Positions 16,632-26,527 of a stretch of 64,000 nucleotides of DNA are shown piece after piece. The DNA comes from JBFGFX01 sp965232455 (GTDB taxonomy: Bacteria; Pseudomonadota; Gammaproteobacteria; Steroidobacterales; Woeseiaceae): NCBI GenBank assembly GCA_965232455.1, contig OZ246981.1:3472001-3536000 (forward strand), written 5' to 3'. Within the stretch, counting starts at the first letter, position 1. Each line of letters opens with the position of its first letter. Both the position numbers and the translations under genes were made by a program. The notes under the pieces are model-generated. The model was not told the origin of the DNA. It saw nothing but the letters and a program-made list of their open reading frames with translations, and did no database searches.

Positions 16632-17735
16632 TCAGGCCGCCTGCTTGTCGGCTTCTTCTTCCGCGCCGCGCAACGCGAGCGCGTGCTCGGCATCTCTTTC
16701 CGAACCGATCAGGATGGCGATCCAGCGCGTCGCCTGGTCGCTTTCCAGCGCCATCTTAAGTGTCATCGTCAATGGTACGGAGAGCAGCATTCCGATGGGC
16801 CCAAAAACCCAGCCCCAGAACACCAGGCCCATGAATACGATGAGCGGCGATATACCGACACCGTAACCCATCAACCTCGGCTCGAGAAAGTTGCCGAAAA
16901 CGATGTTGATCAGGAGAAACGCCAGCCCCGTCGACGCTGCCTCGGCGGGACCCAGCTGCACCAGGGCCATTAAAACAGCGGGCACGGCGGCAATGATCGA
17001 ACCGATCGTCGGCACATAGTTCAACAGGAACGCCAGCATCCCCCAGAGCAGCGGAAAATCGAGACCAATCCACCAGGTCGCGAGCCAGGCACAAAAGCCC
17101 GTCGCCATGCTGACGATCGTCTTGATCCCCAGATAACGCCCGAGGTTGTTCAAAAACTGTCGCGCTCTCCCGAATGCGCTCGTGTGTTGACCGAACGCCG
17201 CCCGCACCTTTACGCCGAACCCGGAAGCCTCGAGGAGTATGAACACCATCGTGAACATGATCAGGAACGCATTCGTCAGAACGTCCCGAAGCGCGTTGAG
17301 CAGCGAGGCCGCCTGCGACATCGCCCAACCGGGATCGATGAGGTCTCCAAGGCCCTCGATCGACTGGCCGTCGTCGTCGACGTAACGCGCAGCGAACGTG
17401 AGAAAACCGTCGATGATCGCGTCCAGACGCGCCTGATAGCCCGGCAGCGCGGCCGTAAAGTCCGCGATCGAGGTACCGAGAATGATGCCGACGAGCCCGA
17501 GCATCAACATCATGGCAACGACGATCAGCAGCGCCGCCAGGACCGAAGGCACGTGGTGCGTCTGCAGCCACAACATCGGGCGTACGCTGATCAATGCAAG
17601 GAATATCGCCATGAGGAACGGCACCAGCAATACGCTGGCCGCCTGCATCCCGTAAATGACGACCACGACAGCGGCGACGCTAATCGCTGCTCCCGCCTGC
17701 CTGCCTTCGCTGGCACTCACCGGTTTGTCACCCAA
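16632..17735 (-). CDS. AI-2E family membrane transporter (YdiK/PerM-like)
   Basis: A 367-residue membrane protein with about eight helices in the AI-2E family pattern. There are N-terminal helices with FLMAIFLALISVRPML, an amphipathic middle part, then FLLNYVPTIGSIIAAVPAVLMALVQ and NFLEPRLMGYGVGISPLIVFM, both hallmarks of the family. The family includes an autoinducer-2 exporter and sodium-proton exchangers; many members have no assigned substrate, so the function is open. It starts at ATG 17735 and is divergent from an amidohydrolase gene. Confidence 0.85.
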   Translation of the reverse strand: MGDKPVSASEGRQAGAAISVAAVVVVIYGMQAASVLLVPFLMAIFLALISVRPMLWLQTHHVPSVLAALLIVVAMMLMLGLVGIILGTSIADFTAALPGYQARLDAIIDGFLTFAARYVDDDGQSIEGLGDLIDPGWAMSQAASLLNALRDVLTNAFLIMFTMVFILLEASGFGVKVRAAFGQHTSAFGRARQFLNNLGRYLGIKTIVSMATGFCAWLATWWIGLDFPLLWGMLAFLLNYVPTIGSIIAAVPAVLMALVQLGPAEAASTGLAFLLINIVFGNFLEPRLMGYGVGISPLIVFMGLVFWGWVFGPIGMLLSVPLTMTLKMALESDQATRWIAILIGSERDAEHALALRGAEEEADKQAA

Positions 17736-17822
17736 AACGTCCTGTGGCCGCGTCGAACGCTACGCTAGCGCTTATTGCCCCGGCACACAAGAACAATGGC
17801 AATCCGCCTACGATGATTATCT

Positions 17823-17862
17823 GGCGTATCCCACGGATCGCGGATTGATCTTCAGTGACTGA
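17823..17862 (+). repeat. 40-bp dispersed repeat, copy A
   Basis: This stretch (starting GGCGTATCCCACGGATCGCG) matches 37994-38033 at 36 of 40 positions in the same orientation. It lies between two divergent genes and has no coding sense. It is followed by a REP-like unit at 17867. The matching copy is just after the gamma-glutamyltransferase gene. Confidence 0.6.
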
Positions 17863-17866
17863 CTCC

Positions 17867-17892
17867 GGTCGCTCGTTAGGACGGGCTCCTGC
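17867..17892 (+). repeat. Solo REP-like unit related to the 30149-30228 element
   Basis: GGTCGCTCGTTAGGACGGGC plus TCCTGC matches the unit at 30149-30174 at 22 of 26 positions. The unit includes an imperfect internal palindrome (GTC...GAC), typical of REP sequences. It is intergenic, upstream of the amidohydrolase gene at 17937. Confidence 0.5.
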
Positions 17893-17936
17893 ATCTCACG
17901 CTAGAATGCTCGCCGTAAACCTTTGGGGGCATCCGC

Positions 17937-19310
17937 ATGTATCGCTTTTTGTTGCTCGTTTCTTTCGTGTACCTGCCAACCGAACTCTGCGCGCAGGAAT
18001 CACGCCGGCCCGACGGCCCGATCGCCTTTGTCGGCGCAATGCTGCTCGACGGTTACGAGGCGGAGCCGATCCATCACGCAACCGTGGTTATCGACGACGG
18101 CCGAATCGTGTCCGCCGGCGAACGTCACGCGGTTGACGTCCCAGCCGGCGCGACCGTCATCGACATCGGAGGAAAGACGCTGTTGCCCGGACTCATCGAC
18201 GCCCACGTGCACGTAGATCTCATCGGGCACGGCGACTACGACCGTTATTATCGATTCTTGCGCGGAACAGAACGCCTGCACGACGTGATGCCGATCGCCG
18301 CCAAGCAGATGTTACGCGCCGGAGTAACCAGCGCGATCGATCTCGGCACGCCGTTTCAGATTCTCGAGCTGCGCGAGCAAATACGACGCGGCGAGCTGCC
18401 GGGACCGCGTTTGACGATATCCGGTCCCTGGATCACTCGCGTCTATCTGGAAGGGGTGCCCGACGAATATCAGATTCTGATCGACAGCCCGCGCCAGGCG
18501 GCGGCGCGCACACGGGAGCTTATCGGAAACGGCGCCGACGTCATCAAAACCTGGGTGGGCCTGACGGAAGACGACTATCGGGCCGTGGTCAGGGAAGCGC
18601 ACGCGCGGGGCGTAAAAGTGCATGCTCACCTGTATCACCCGGACGCAATGCGCGCCGCGCTGAACGCCGAAGTGGACGTTTTCCAGCACGCCGGATCGGC
18701 CCGAAACCCACCCTACGACGATGAATTGATCGCACGCATCGCCCACGCCGGCGTGCCGATCGTACAGACGATTTCACATCGCATCTGGGTATACCCGGCA
18801 ACCGTCGCCTTTCCGGAACGCCTGCACGACCCGGTACACGCGAAAGACATGCCGCCCGATGTGTACGCCGAAGTCATGGATTCTTTCCGCGACTTCCACC
18901 GCTTGTCCTACTTTCACGACATAGGCATGGAAACCCGCAACGCCCGGCGATCGGCGAGCCAGTTCATCGACGCCGGCGCCTACATGGGCGTCGGCACCGA
19001 CGCGGCAAGCCCGTTGAATTTTCACAGTGAAGCCATGTGGTACGAAATGAAAGCGCTCGTCGACAGCGGCATGACGCCGATACAGGTCATCTCCGCCGCC
19101 ACCAAAACCAACGCCGAAATTCTCGGCCGATTCGACGAACTCGGCAGCGTCGAGCCCGGCAAACTCGCCGACCTGATCGTGATCGACGGCAACCCGCTGG
19201 CCGACATCAACGCGTTGTCGCGCGTCGATATCGTCGTCAAGGACGGCGGCGTCTGGTACGCCGAACGCGCAGCATTCGGGCCGGTCACCGAGATCGGTCA
19301 CGCGTTCTGA
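17937..19310 (+). CDS. Exported amidohydrolase family protein
   Basis: A 457-residue enzyme with a signal peptide (hydrophobic residues 4-14, cleavage near LCAQ). The amidohydrolase fold shows LPGLIDAHVHVD (HxH metal ligands), VIKTWVGL where the Lys would be the carboxylated bridging ligand, VHAHLYHP, VFQHAGSA and the late Asp in GVGTDAAS. Members of this group include prolidase-like and cyclic-imidase-like enzymes. It is probably periplasmic. It converges with another amidohydrolase from the same broad family (19417-20697), but the two are not close copies. The exact substrate is unknown. Confidence 0.85.
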   Translation: MYRFLLLVSFVYLPTELCAQESRRPDGPIAFVGAMLLDGYEAEPIHHATVVIDDGRIVSAGERHAVDVPAGATVIDIGGKTLLPGLIDAHVHVDLIGHGDYDRYYRFLRGTERLHDVMPIAAKQMLRAGVTSAIDLGTPFQILELREQIRRGELPGPRLTISGPWITRVYLEGVPDEYQILIDSPRQAAARTRELIGNGADVIKTWVGLTEDDYRAVVREAHARGVKVHAHLYHPDAMRAALNAEVDVFQHAGSARNPPYDDELIARIAHAGVPIVQTISHRIWVYPATVAFPERLHDPVHAKDMPPDVYAEVMDSFRDFHRLSYFHDIGMETRNARRSASQFIDAGAYMGVGTDAASPLNFHSEAMWYEMKALVDSGMTPIQVISAATKTNAEILGRFDELGSVEPGKLADLIVIDGNPLADINALSRVDIVVKDGGVWYAERAAFGPVTEIGHAF

Positions 19311-19416
19311 CGATGCCGGATGACTCGCCGCCGCGACATACGATACGCGATCGTCTGCCCCATTCCCTGCAGGCGTGCGGATAGCATGAAACGCCTTTGC
19401 TGAGGTCGCCGACCGT

Positions 19417-20697
19417 TCAGCGCTTGAAGACTTCGCCGCCCTTCATGACGAATTGCACGTCTTCGAGTTCGCGAACGTCGTCCAGGGGATTGCCGCGCAC
19501 GGCGATGATGTCCGCGTACATCCCCTCGCTCAGGCGGCCAACGTCGGTCGACCAACCCATCAGCTCCGCGGCGTTGATGGTGGCCGCCTGGATGGCTTCC
19601 AGCGGAGACATTCCGTATTGCACCATGTAGGCGAATTGTTTGCCGTTGGCGCCGTGCGGATAAACGCCGGCGTCGGAGCCGAACGCCATGCGTACGCCGG
19701 CTTCGTGCGCTTTGCGGAAGTTGTTGCGCTGCGTTTGCCCGACGATCCGCTCCTTCTCCAGCGACTCCGGAAGAAAGCCGGCCCCTTCACCCATTTCGAG
19801 GATATAGGTGCTGACGTAAACGTCCATCACCAGGAAGGTGTCGTTTTCGAGCGCCAGGCGAATGCCCTCGTCGTCAATCAGGCTCGCGTGTTCGACGGAA
19901 TCGACGCCGGCCCGGATCGCCGACTTGATGCCTTCGGTCCCATGCGCGTGCGCGGCGACTTTTCGGTCCCGGTTGTGAGCTTCCGTCACCAGGGCGACCA
20001 TTTCTTCGAGCGAGTACTGCTGCACGCCGACGTTTGTGCCTTTCGACAGGACGCCACCCGTTGCACAGAATTTGATCACGTCCGCGCCGAACTTGATGTT
20101 GTCCCGGATCTTCTTGCGGATCTCCCAGGGCCCGTCCGCAACGCCGTCCGAGTAGCTGTCGAACCTGGGTGGCAGCAGGTTGTTGTCGCAGTGGCCGCCG
20201 GTAATGCCGAGCGACGGGCCGGACGCGCGCATGCGCGGTCCGGGCACGTCGCCGTGATTGATCGCGTCGCGCAGGGCGACGTCGGCAAATCCGCCGGCGC
20301 CGACGTTGCGTACGCTCGTGAAACCGGCGCGCAGCGTGCGCATCGCGTTGGCGGCGCCGAACAGCGCGTTACGCGGTACCGACGCCGCAAGGTTCTTGTA
20401 ACCCTGCGCATCCGGATCGCCGGTCAGATGTACGTGCATGTCGATCAGACCCGGCAGCACGGTCATGTCGCCGAGATCGATCACTTCGGCGCCCGTCGGC
20501 GCATCAACCGAGCCGCGGCGGCCTACTGAAACGATTCGATCGTCAACGACGACGACGGTCCGGTCCGCCAACAACCTGCCGGAAACCACGTCGAGCAGCT
20601 GCCCGGCGTTGATTACGGTCGCCCTGGCGCTTGCCGTGTTTGTCACGGCAGCCAAAAAGATTACGAATAGGGCGCAGGACGCCGTTGGTCTGTTCAT
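19417..20697 (-). CDS. Exported amidohydrolase, Xaa-Pro dipeptidase/carboxypeptidase-like
   Basis: The 426-residue protein has a signal peptide ending ASARA and the complete binuclear amidohydrolase set: LPGLIDMHVHL, VIKFCATGGV with the likely carboxylated Lys, KVAAHAHG, VEHASLID and FGSDAGVYPHG. It resembles the Sgx9260-type carboxypeptidases/prolidases that release C-terminal residues from dipeptides. That fits the neighbouring S9 peptidase, which is divergent across a 126-bp gap. Periplasmic final-stage peptide hydrolysis is the most economical reading; the exact specificity is inference. Confidence 0.85.
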   Translation of the reverse strand: MNRPTASCALFVIFLAAVTNTASARATVINAGQLLDVVSGRLLADRTVVVVDDRIVSVGRRGSVDAPTGAEVIDLGDMTVLPGLIDMHVHLTGDPDAQGYKNLAASVPRNALFGAANAMRTLRAGFTSVRNVGAGGFADVALRDAINHGDVPGPRMRASGPSLGITGGHCDNNLLPPRFDSYSDGVADGPWEIRKKIRDNIKFGADVIKFCATGGVLSKGTNVGVQQYSLEEMVALVTEAHNRDRKVAAHAHGTEGIKSAIRAGVDSVEHASLIDDEGIRLALENDTFLVMDVYVSTYILEMGEGAGFLPESLEKERIVGQTQRNNFRKAHEAGVRMAFGSDAGVYPHGANGKQFAYMVQYGMSPLEAIQAATINAAELMGWSTDVGRLSEGMYADIIAVRGNPLDDVRELEDVQFVMKGGEVFKR

Positions 20698-20823
20698 GGA
20701 TGTATCCCGTCATTCTTTTTTGGGCTGATTCGGTCTTGCCGAAACCCGACCGGCGACTTGCTCAACCACTGTTGCGGCGCGATGATGGCCCTCTCGATCA
20801 CCGGATTATACTCGGAGACGCCG

Positions 20824-22785
20824 ATGCTCAAGACAAGATTCTTAGTGAGTTTTTTTCTTACTCTGATACCCGCACTGGCGCTGCAGGCCGCCGCGGAGTG
20901 GGAAAATCCGGACGATATCCCGGTCACCGGGCCGGTCACTGTCGGGCTTGCGGGCGCCGAACCGGCGGATATCGTACGTTATCTTCTCGCTGAGGGTGCG
21001 AGCTCCGCCAGGCTCTCGCCGGACGGCAAGACCGTGGCCTTTCGCTGGAGCGTCAGCGGCGAACCGCAACTGTGGACCGTCGAAAGTAGCGGCGGCTTTC
21101 CGAGTCAGCTGACGTTTGGCAGCGGCATTACGTTCTACGAGTGGACCCCGGACGGCAGTCACCTGCTCGTCGGGCGAGACGCCGAAGGGAACGAGCGCGA
21201 GGGCTATTACCTTCTGTCGGCGGACGGCAGCGAGGAACGCCTGGTTTTGCCGCTGAGCGACGCGTTTCGCAGTTTCGGCATGTTCTCACCGGACGGCCGC
21301 CAAATTCTTTATTCGTCGACCGAACGCAACGGGCGGGACTTCGACATCTATCTGGGTGACGTCCGGTCGGGCGACAGTCGCCGCGTTTACGAAGGTACGT
21401 TCGGCTTTTTTCCGGCCGCCTGGCAGCCGGGCGGGGATCTCGTTCTCGTTTCCGAGACCCGCGGCGAGGACGCCAACGACGTGCATGTCCTCGATCTCGC
21501 GAGCGGCGAAATGAATCCGCTGTTCGAGCCGGAGATCGCGGCCGCGTACGGCGATTTCGAATGGCTGCCCGACGGCAGCGGCTTTTACCTGTCGACGAAC
21601 GTGGATCGCGAATTCAGCGGCCTTGCGTTTTATTCCCTGGAAACCGCGTCGCTGGAATTCCTAGAGACGCCCGGGCACGACGTCGAGAACGTCAGCCTGA
21701 GCGGTGACGGCCGCTATTTGCTCTGGTCGACCAACGAGGACGGCTATTCGGTATTACACGGCATGGACCGGCAGACGGGCCGCCGCCTGGAGCCGCCTGC
21801 GCTTGCCGACGGCGTTTACGACGTCGACCTCGCCGATCATGCGGCCGCGGCGACAATTCGAGTCTCCGGGCCGGCGACGCCCGGCGACGTTCTTGTCTGG
21901 GACATTGCCGGCAACACGCTTACCCGGGCGGTGCGGTCGTCGCTGGGCGGTCTCGACGCCGGAAGCTTCGTCACGCCCGAGTCGCTCCGCTACCGGGCGC
22001 GCGACGGCGTCGAATTGCAGGGACTGCTGTACATGCCGAAAGCGAAAGACGGCCTCGATGAGAATCGCGATGAACCACCGGTCGTCGTGCAGGTCCATGG
22101 CGGGCCGTCCTCGCAGAGCCGTCCCAACTTCCGCGCAATCGAGCAGTACCTCGTCAACAACGGTATTGCCGTGTTCGCGGTCAACGTCAGAGGGTCTACC
22201 GGCTTCGGCAAAACCTATGCGCGTCTCGACAATCGGGAAAAACGCCTCGACTCGGTGCGCGATCTGGTGGACACGGTCGCATTCCTGAGCAAGGACGAGC
22301 GCCTGGACACGAACAAGATCGCGGTCATGGGCGGGTCCTACGGCGGCTACATGGTGAACGCGGTATTGGGCAGCTACCCGGGCACCTTCGACGCCGGCGT
22401 ATCGATGGTCGGTGTATCCGACTGGGTGCGTGCGTTGCAGGAGGCGTCGCCGGGGCTGAAAGCCTCCGACCGCATCGAATACGGGGACATCCGCGAAGAA
22501 CGTTGGCAGAAATTTTACGCCGAGAACTCGCCGATCAACAATGCCGACAAAATCAACGTGCCGCTCCTGGTGTCACACGGCGCAAACGATCCGCGCGACC
22601 CGGTCACCGAGTCGGACCGCATTGTAAAGGCCGTGCGCGCCGGCGGTCACGACGTCGTTTACATGCGCTTTCCCGATGAAGGACACTCGATCCGTAAACG
22701 CAGCAACCGGGTGGCGTTTTACCGGACGCTGTCGGGATTTCTGGAACGGCAGCTGAAGCCCGAAGATCGGGACGTCGCCGATTGA
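20824..22785 (+). CDS. S9-family prolyl oligopeptidase-type serine peptidase, exported
   Basis: A 653-residue peptidase with a signal peptide (residues 1-24). A seven-bladed WD40-like propeller follows, with repeats such as SPDGKTVAF, TPDGSHLLV and SPDGRQILY. The alpha/beta-hydrolase domain is C-terminal. The catalytic triad is visible: Ser505 in GGSYGGY, Asp589 in GANDPRDP and His621 in EGHSIRK. Such enzymes cut short peptides, often after Pro or at the N-terminus. I chose ATG 20824 for the signal peptide and GGAG 7 bp upstream; an in-frame TTG at 20758 is less likely. A strong terminator follows at 22872. Confidence 0.9.
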   Translation: MLKTRFLVSFFLTLIPALALQAAAEWENPDDIPVTGPVTVGLAGAEPADIVRYLLAEGASSARLSPDGKTVAFRWSVSGEPQLWTVESSGGFPSQLTFGSGITFYEWTPDGSHLLVGRDAEGNEREGYYLLSADGSEERLVLPLSDAFRSFGMFSPDGRQILYSSTERNGRDFDIYLGDVRSGDSRRVYEGTFGFFPAAWQPGGDLVLVSETRGEDANDVHVLDLASGEMNPLFEPEIAAAYGDFEWLPDGSGFYLSTNVDREFSGLAFYSLETASLEFLETPGHDVENVSLSGDGRYLLWSTNEDGYSVLHGMDRQTGRRLEPPALADGVYDVDLADHAAAATIRVSGPATPGDVLVWDIAGNTLTRAVRSSLGGLDAGSFVTPESLRYRARDGVELQGLLYMPKAKDGLDENRDEPPVVVQVHGGPSSQSRPNFRAIEQYLVNNGIAVFAVNVRGSTGFGKTYARLDNREKRLDSVRDLVDTVAFLSKDERLDTNKIAVMGGSYGGYMVNAVLGSYPGTFDAGVSMVGVSDWVRALQEASPGLKASDRIEYGDIREERWQKFYAENSPINNADKINVPLLVSHGANDPRDPVTESDRIVKAVRAGGHDVVYMRFPDEGHSIRKRSNRVAFYRTLSGFLERQLKPEDRDVAD

Positions 22786-22790
22786 GTGCT

Positions 22791-22860
22791 AGGGGTCGGA
22801 TCCCATTAAGCGTGCTCGGCTGAGAAGGCAGCCGAGCACGCTTAATGGGATCCGACCCCT
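22791..22860. repeat. Perfect 32-bp inverted repeat with 6-nt loop (MITE/REP-like)
   Basis: Arms at 22791-22822 and 22829-22860 are exact reverse complements separated by AGAAGG. The outer ends read AGGGGTCGGATCCC, a type of end often seen in REP-like elements linked to RAYT transposases. No RAYT gene is in the window. It begins 5 bp after the S9 peptidase stop and precedes a separate terminator hairpin. Confidence 0.8.
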
Positions 22861-22869
22861 GGATAAATA

Positions 22870-22897
22870 AAGGCCGGGGCTTACGCCCCGGCCTTTT
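22870..22897. terminator. Bidirectional Rho-independent terminator
   Basis: A 9-bp GC stem (GGCCGGGGC / GCCCCGGCC, 22872-22880 and 22885-22893) with a TTAC loop is flanked by TTTT on the right and AAATAAA on the left. It therefore has a U-tract in either direction. It sits between the converging S9 peptidase and TonB receptor genes. Confidence 0.88.
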
Positions 22898-22944
22898 CTC
22901 CCCCCCAGATTCTCCGCCTGGTTCTAGTTTCGTCCTTTCTCAGC

Positions 22945-25900
22945 TCACAGCGTCGCGGTGACGCCGACGAAGAAGTAACGTCCGCGGGTGCCGGCCGGGA
23001 AACTCGGCTGCGTCAGGAACGGCCGTTCGTCGGAGACGTTCTGCACGCCGCCGTACAGCGAATAGCGGTCGTTGACGTCGAAACTCGCCGAGATGTCGTG
23101 AATCCAGAGCACGCCGGATCGCGAATTGTCAATGGAATCGATGGTATTCGTTTCGACGAGACGCAGCGCCTGATTGCCGACGTATCGAGCCTGATAATCC
23201 AGCGTGAGCCTGTCCTGCCCCCAACGAGCGTTGAAATTACCCGCCCACTCGGGTAGCTGTATCTCACCCGCTTCGGGATCGGCAACGTCAGGAGTAATGA
23301 CGCTGCGGAACTCGTCGAGTTTATCGAGATAGGTTGCGTTCGCCCGCAGAGTGAGTGAGCCATCGAACAGATCGCGGCTGTAAACGATCTCCGCATCGAC
23401 ACCGGCCGCTTCGAGTTTGGCGAAGTTCACCTGGCCGGTCTGCAGGAAGTTCAGGCCGCCAAAAAAGCCGGAGTTGGGGTCGCTCACACGGGTGAACAGA
23501 CTGCAGAACGTCGGATCGAGCGCCGGTCCGTCATAACAGCCGCGCAGGATGTCCTCATCCTCGATTTCGGAAATCGCGTCCTCGATATCGATCTCCCAGT
23601 AGTCCAACGTCATCACGAATCCGTCAAGGAAGCGTGGTGCGAGCACGAAGCCGTAGGTCAGCGTGTCCGAAGTTTCCTCGATCAGCTCCGGGTTGCCGCC
23701 GGTGATGCCCTGGAAATTCGAGGTCAGCGGATTCAGGAAGTTCGGTCCGACCAGCGGGTCCGCCGCACAGTTCGCGGCGCGCTGCGCCGCAGTGGTTGGG
23801 TCGGACTGCTGCAGCGCGTCAATCTCGTTCTGATCGCAGGGATCGATGTCCAGGTTGAAGATCGCCTGGGTTTGCGGATTGAACAGCTCAAAAATGTTTG
23901 GCGCGCGGACCGCGCGCGACAGGGTTGCGCGGAAGCGGATATCGTCCACCGGCGTCCAGCTCAAACCCGTCGACCAGCTGTTGGTGTCGCCCACAGCCAG
24001 ATTGTAGTCTGAATAACGGTAGGCGCCGTCCAGGGTCAGCTCGCGGGCGAGCGGCGCGTCCGCCAACAGCGGCAACGATGCCTCGACGAAAATTTCGGAC
24101 ACGTCGAAGTCGCCCGTGTTCGGTGAGGTTTGCGAGTTGAAGAAAAATCCCGCCTGCTCGAACGCGTCGGGAATCGAACTGCTTTCTTCCTTGCGGTATT
24201 CCAGACCGCCTGCCAGTCCAATCGAACCGCCGGGCAGGGAGAACCACTGTTCCGTGTCGCCGGTCACGATGAAGCTGACGACGGTCTGCTCGATCTCGTC
24301 GTTCACTGTCCGGAACGGCGCGATAAACTGCTGAGATTCCCGCGATATGTTGCCGAGTCCAAAAGGATTCGCCGGTACGCAGCTACCGTCGCCCGGCGTG
24401 AAGGTGTTCACGCCCGTATCGCCGCGCAGGCTGTCATTGTTGAAATCGTCGACCGTCCAGCCCGGTTCGACCTCCGAGCGGCAAACCGGGTTGCCGTTGC
24501 CGTCGTCCACGACGTCCAGCGCTGCGAACCAGCGGTCGTTGAGCAACGCACGGTCGCGGGCGTCTTCTTCCGTTTTGCCGTAGTTGAACGCCAGCTCCCA
24601 GTTCCAGTTGTCGCCGAAATCGCCTTCCAAACCGGTCACGATGCGGAAGGTTTCCCGATCGAACTTGCCGTCGTTGTTGATATCTTCGGGATCGCGGCTC
24701 ACGAAAAACTGAGCGGTATCCGTGAACTGCGGGTTCAGCGCCAGAATGTCGTTCATCAGCGTCTGCAGCTCTTGGGGCACAAACGGATTCTCGCGCGAGA
24801 TATTGATCGTATCGAAGAACGCGATCGTGCCGCCCTTGGTCCTCGTCATTGATTTCGCGTACTTCAGATCCGCGAAAAAGTTCAGGCGCTCCGTGACCTC
24901 GAAATCGATCAGCGCGTTGAGAGTGTACTGCTCGTAGCTCGGATCGAGCGTCTGATTGTCCGCATTGTTCTGCGGCGAACCGTCGCCGCCGATGGCGTCG
25001 AAATTCGTAAACGAGCCGTCGGTCAGCCCCGGATTGAACGGCCGCACCGACCCGTCAGAGCCGACGACAACGCAGCCGCCAACGGCCCTCGCACCGACGA
25101 GGCTTTCCTCGCAGTCGTCCACGCCGTTGTTGTTGAAGTCCATGAACGGCGTTCCCGGGGCAAGGTCCGCGGCGTCACCGGCGTTGTGGAACCCCGGAAA
25201 CGAACCGGCGAGCCCCGGATTCGCGTCGAACGGATCATCCGCGAGGGAGATCGACACCAGGCCCAGCGGCGAAGTCAGCCCGAATCGCAGATTCGATTCG
25301 ATCGCCTGCGGTCGCGCGTTGCAGGAGCGCGCGACGAGCGCCGGATCCGTGCCCGCGACGTTTGCCGTGCAATTGCCCTGCTCGTCGGTGGTCGTGATCG
25401 CGTCACCGACCGAGGCGCCGGGCGGCAGCGTGTCATTCTGCTGGAATGCCTGTCGCCAGTTGGCGTTTTGCCGGCCGGAAATTCCGCTGTCGATCGCCCA
25501 GTCGCGATCGCGGGTCAGGATCGATTCGCGCCGCCTTGCGGTCGCGCTGACGGTAACGTTCAGCCGGTCGTTCAGGAAGTTTTGACCGTGAGTTAGCGAG
25601 AGCTGCACCTCCTCGCCGCCGCTGTCGGACCCGAACCCGCCCTGCACGTCGATTTCGGTGCCCTCGAAATTGTCTTTCATGATGAAGTTGACGACGCCGG
25701 TCACCGCGTCCGCGCCGTAAATCGAGGACGCGCCGCCCGTGAGTACCTCGACGCGCTCCACGAGCGCGCTGGGTATGGTGCCGATGTCCACCGCGGCGCT
25801 GCCGGCTTGGCCGCTGACGTGCCGTTTGCCGTCGACCAGCACCAGCGTACGGTTGGCGCCGAGGCCGCGCAGATTGAGCCGCGCCAGCCCGGGCGTATTG

Positions 25901-26217
25901 TCGATCCCGTCCTGGGTGAAGAAGTCGGATTGCGCCGCGTTGTCCGAGGTAAACAGCTGCGGCAGGTCGTCCATGATGTCGATCATGTTCAGCTGCCCGG
26001 ACAGCTTGACGTCCTCGGAGTCGACGCCGTAAACCGGATTCGGTTGAGTCTCGTTGGCGCGGGAAATGCGGCTTCCCGTGACAATGATCTCTTCGAGCTG
26101 CGACTCGTCGAGTTCCTGATTCTGTGCCCCTGCGTCACCGGCCGATAAGCCGACGACAACCAGGCCGCCCAACAAAAACGTGCCCTTCAACCCCAAAAGA
26201 GGATATCTAAGTGCCAT
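22945..26217 (-). CDS. TonB-dependent outer-membrane receptor
   Basis: A 1090-residue receptor. The signal peptide ends near DAGAQ, followed by a TonB-box-like region and the plug start EEIIVTGSRISRANE. The plug has LRGLGANRTLVLVDGKRHV and a GGASSIYGADAVTGVVNFIMK segment. A long beta-barrel ends in GRYFFVGVTATL. Its style (oar/peptide- or carbohydrate-type receptor with long loops bearing Cys pairs and Asp-rich turns) matches receptors for peptides or oligosaccharides, but the ligand is unknown. AAGGGG lies 6 bp before ATG 26217. A good sigma70 promoter lies about 125 bp upstream. Confidence 0.93.
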   Translation of the reverse strand: MALRYPLLGLKGTFLLGGLVVVGLSAGDAGAQNQELDESQLEEIIVTGSRISRANETQPNPVYGVDSEDVKLSGQLNMIDIMDDLPQLFTSDNAAQSDFFTQDGIDNTPGLARLNLRGLGANRTLVLVDGKRHVSGQAGSAAVDIGTIPSALVERVEVLTGGASSIYGADAVTGVVNFIMKDNFEGTEIDVQGGFGSDSGGEEVQLSLTHGQNFLNDRLNVTVSATARRRESILTRDRDWAIDSGISGRQNANWRQAFQQNDTLPPGASVGDAITTTDEQGNCTANVAGTDPALVARSCNARPQAIESNLRFGLTSPLGLVSISLADDPFDANPGLAGSFPGFHNAGDAADLAPGTPFMDFNNNGVDDCEESLVGARAVGGCVVVGSDGSVRPFNPGLTDGSFTNFDAIGGDGSPQNNADNQTLDPSYEQYTLNALIDFEVTERLNFFADLKYAKSMTRTKGGTIAFFDTINISRENPFVPQELQTLMNDILALNPQFTDTAQFFVSRDPEDINNDGKFDRETFRIVTGLEGDFGDNWNWELAFNYGKTEEDARDRALLNDRWFAALDVVDDGNGNPVCRSEVEPGWTVDDFNNDSLRGDTGVNTFTPGDGSCVPANPFGLGNISRESQQFIAPFRTVNDEIEQTVVSFIVTGDTEQWFSLPGGSIGLAGGLEYRKEESSSIPDAFEQAGFFFNSQTSPNTGDFDVSEIFVEASLPLLADAPLARELTLDGAYRYSDYNLAVGDTNSWSTGLSWTPVDDIRFRATLSRAVRAPNIFELFNPQTQAIFNLDIDPCDQNEIDALQQSDPTTAAQRAANCAADPLVGPNFLNPLTSNFQGITGGNPELIEETSDTLTYGFVLAPRFLDGFVMTLDYWEIDIEDAISEIEDEDILRGCYDGPALDPTFCSLFTRVSDPNSGFFGGLNFLQTGQVNFAKLEAAGVDAEIVYSRDLFDGSLTLRANATYLDKLDEFRSVITPDVADPEAGEIQLPEWAGNFNARWGQDRLTLDYQARYVGNQALRLVETNTIDSIDNSRSGVLWIHDISASFDVNDRYSLYGGVQNVSDERPFLTQPSFPAGTRGRYFFVGVTATL

Positions 26218-26341
26218 CGTTCACCCCTTCCAATTGCAGATTTGTGGTAGTCGCTTTTCGCCGATTCTTATGGCTGTTGGTTTGATGCTACAGCAGGGTC
26301 ACGGCCCCGGAAAATCGGTCGAAAGCGGCCTAATCGGTTGA

Positions 26342-26370
26342 TTGATAAACCTAACGGCGGGTCTTGTCAA
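26342..26370 (-). promoter_or_regulatory. Sigma70-type promoter for the TonB receptor
   Basis: On the minus strand TTGACA (26365-26370) is a perfect -35, followed after 17 nt by TATCAA (26342-26347, 4 of 6). Transcription would give a leader of about 120 nt before ATG 26217. The whole gap 26218-26527 (310 bp) was read; apart from this promoter and the ribosome site, no gene or clear element was seen. Confidence 0.55.
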
Positions 26371-26527
26371 CCATGTCCCGGCGTCTTCTGTTGCAGAAAA
26401 GCGAAACTTGCCGCGGGAACGGGGCAGAATCGGGGCCTAAATGCTTATCGGCGCTAGATCCGCAGGTTTGGAAAGATATAACTCTTCGGTCTTTTACGGG
26501 AATCGCGAACCGCGTCCGCGGTCGTCG

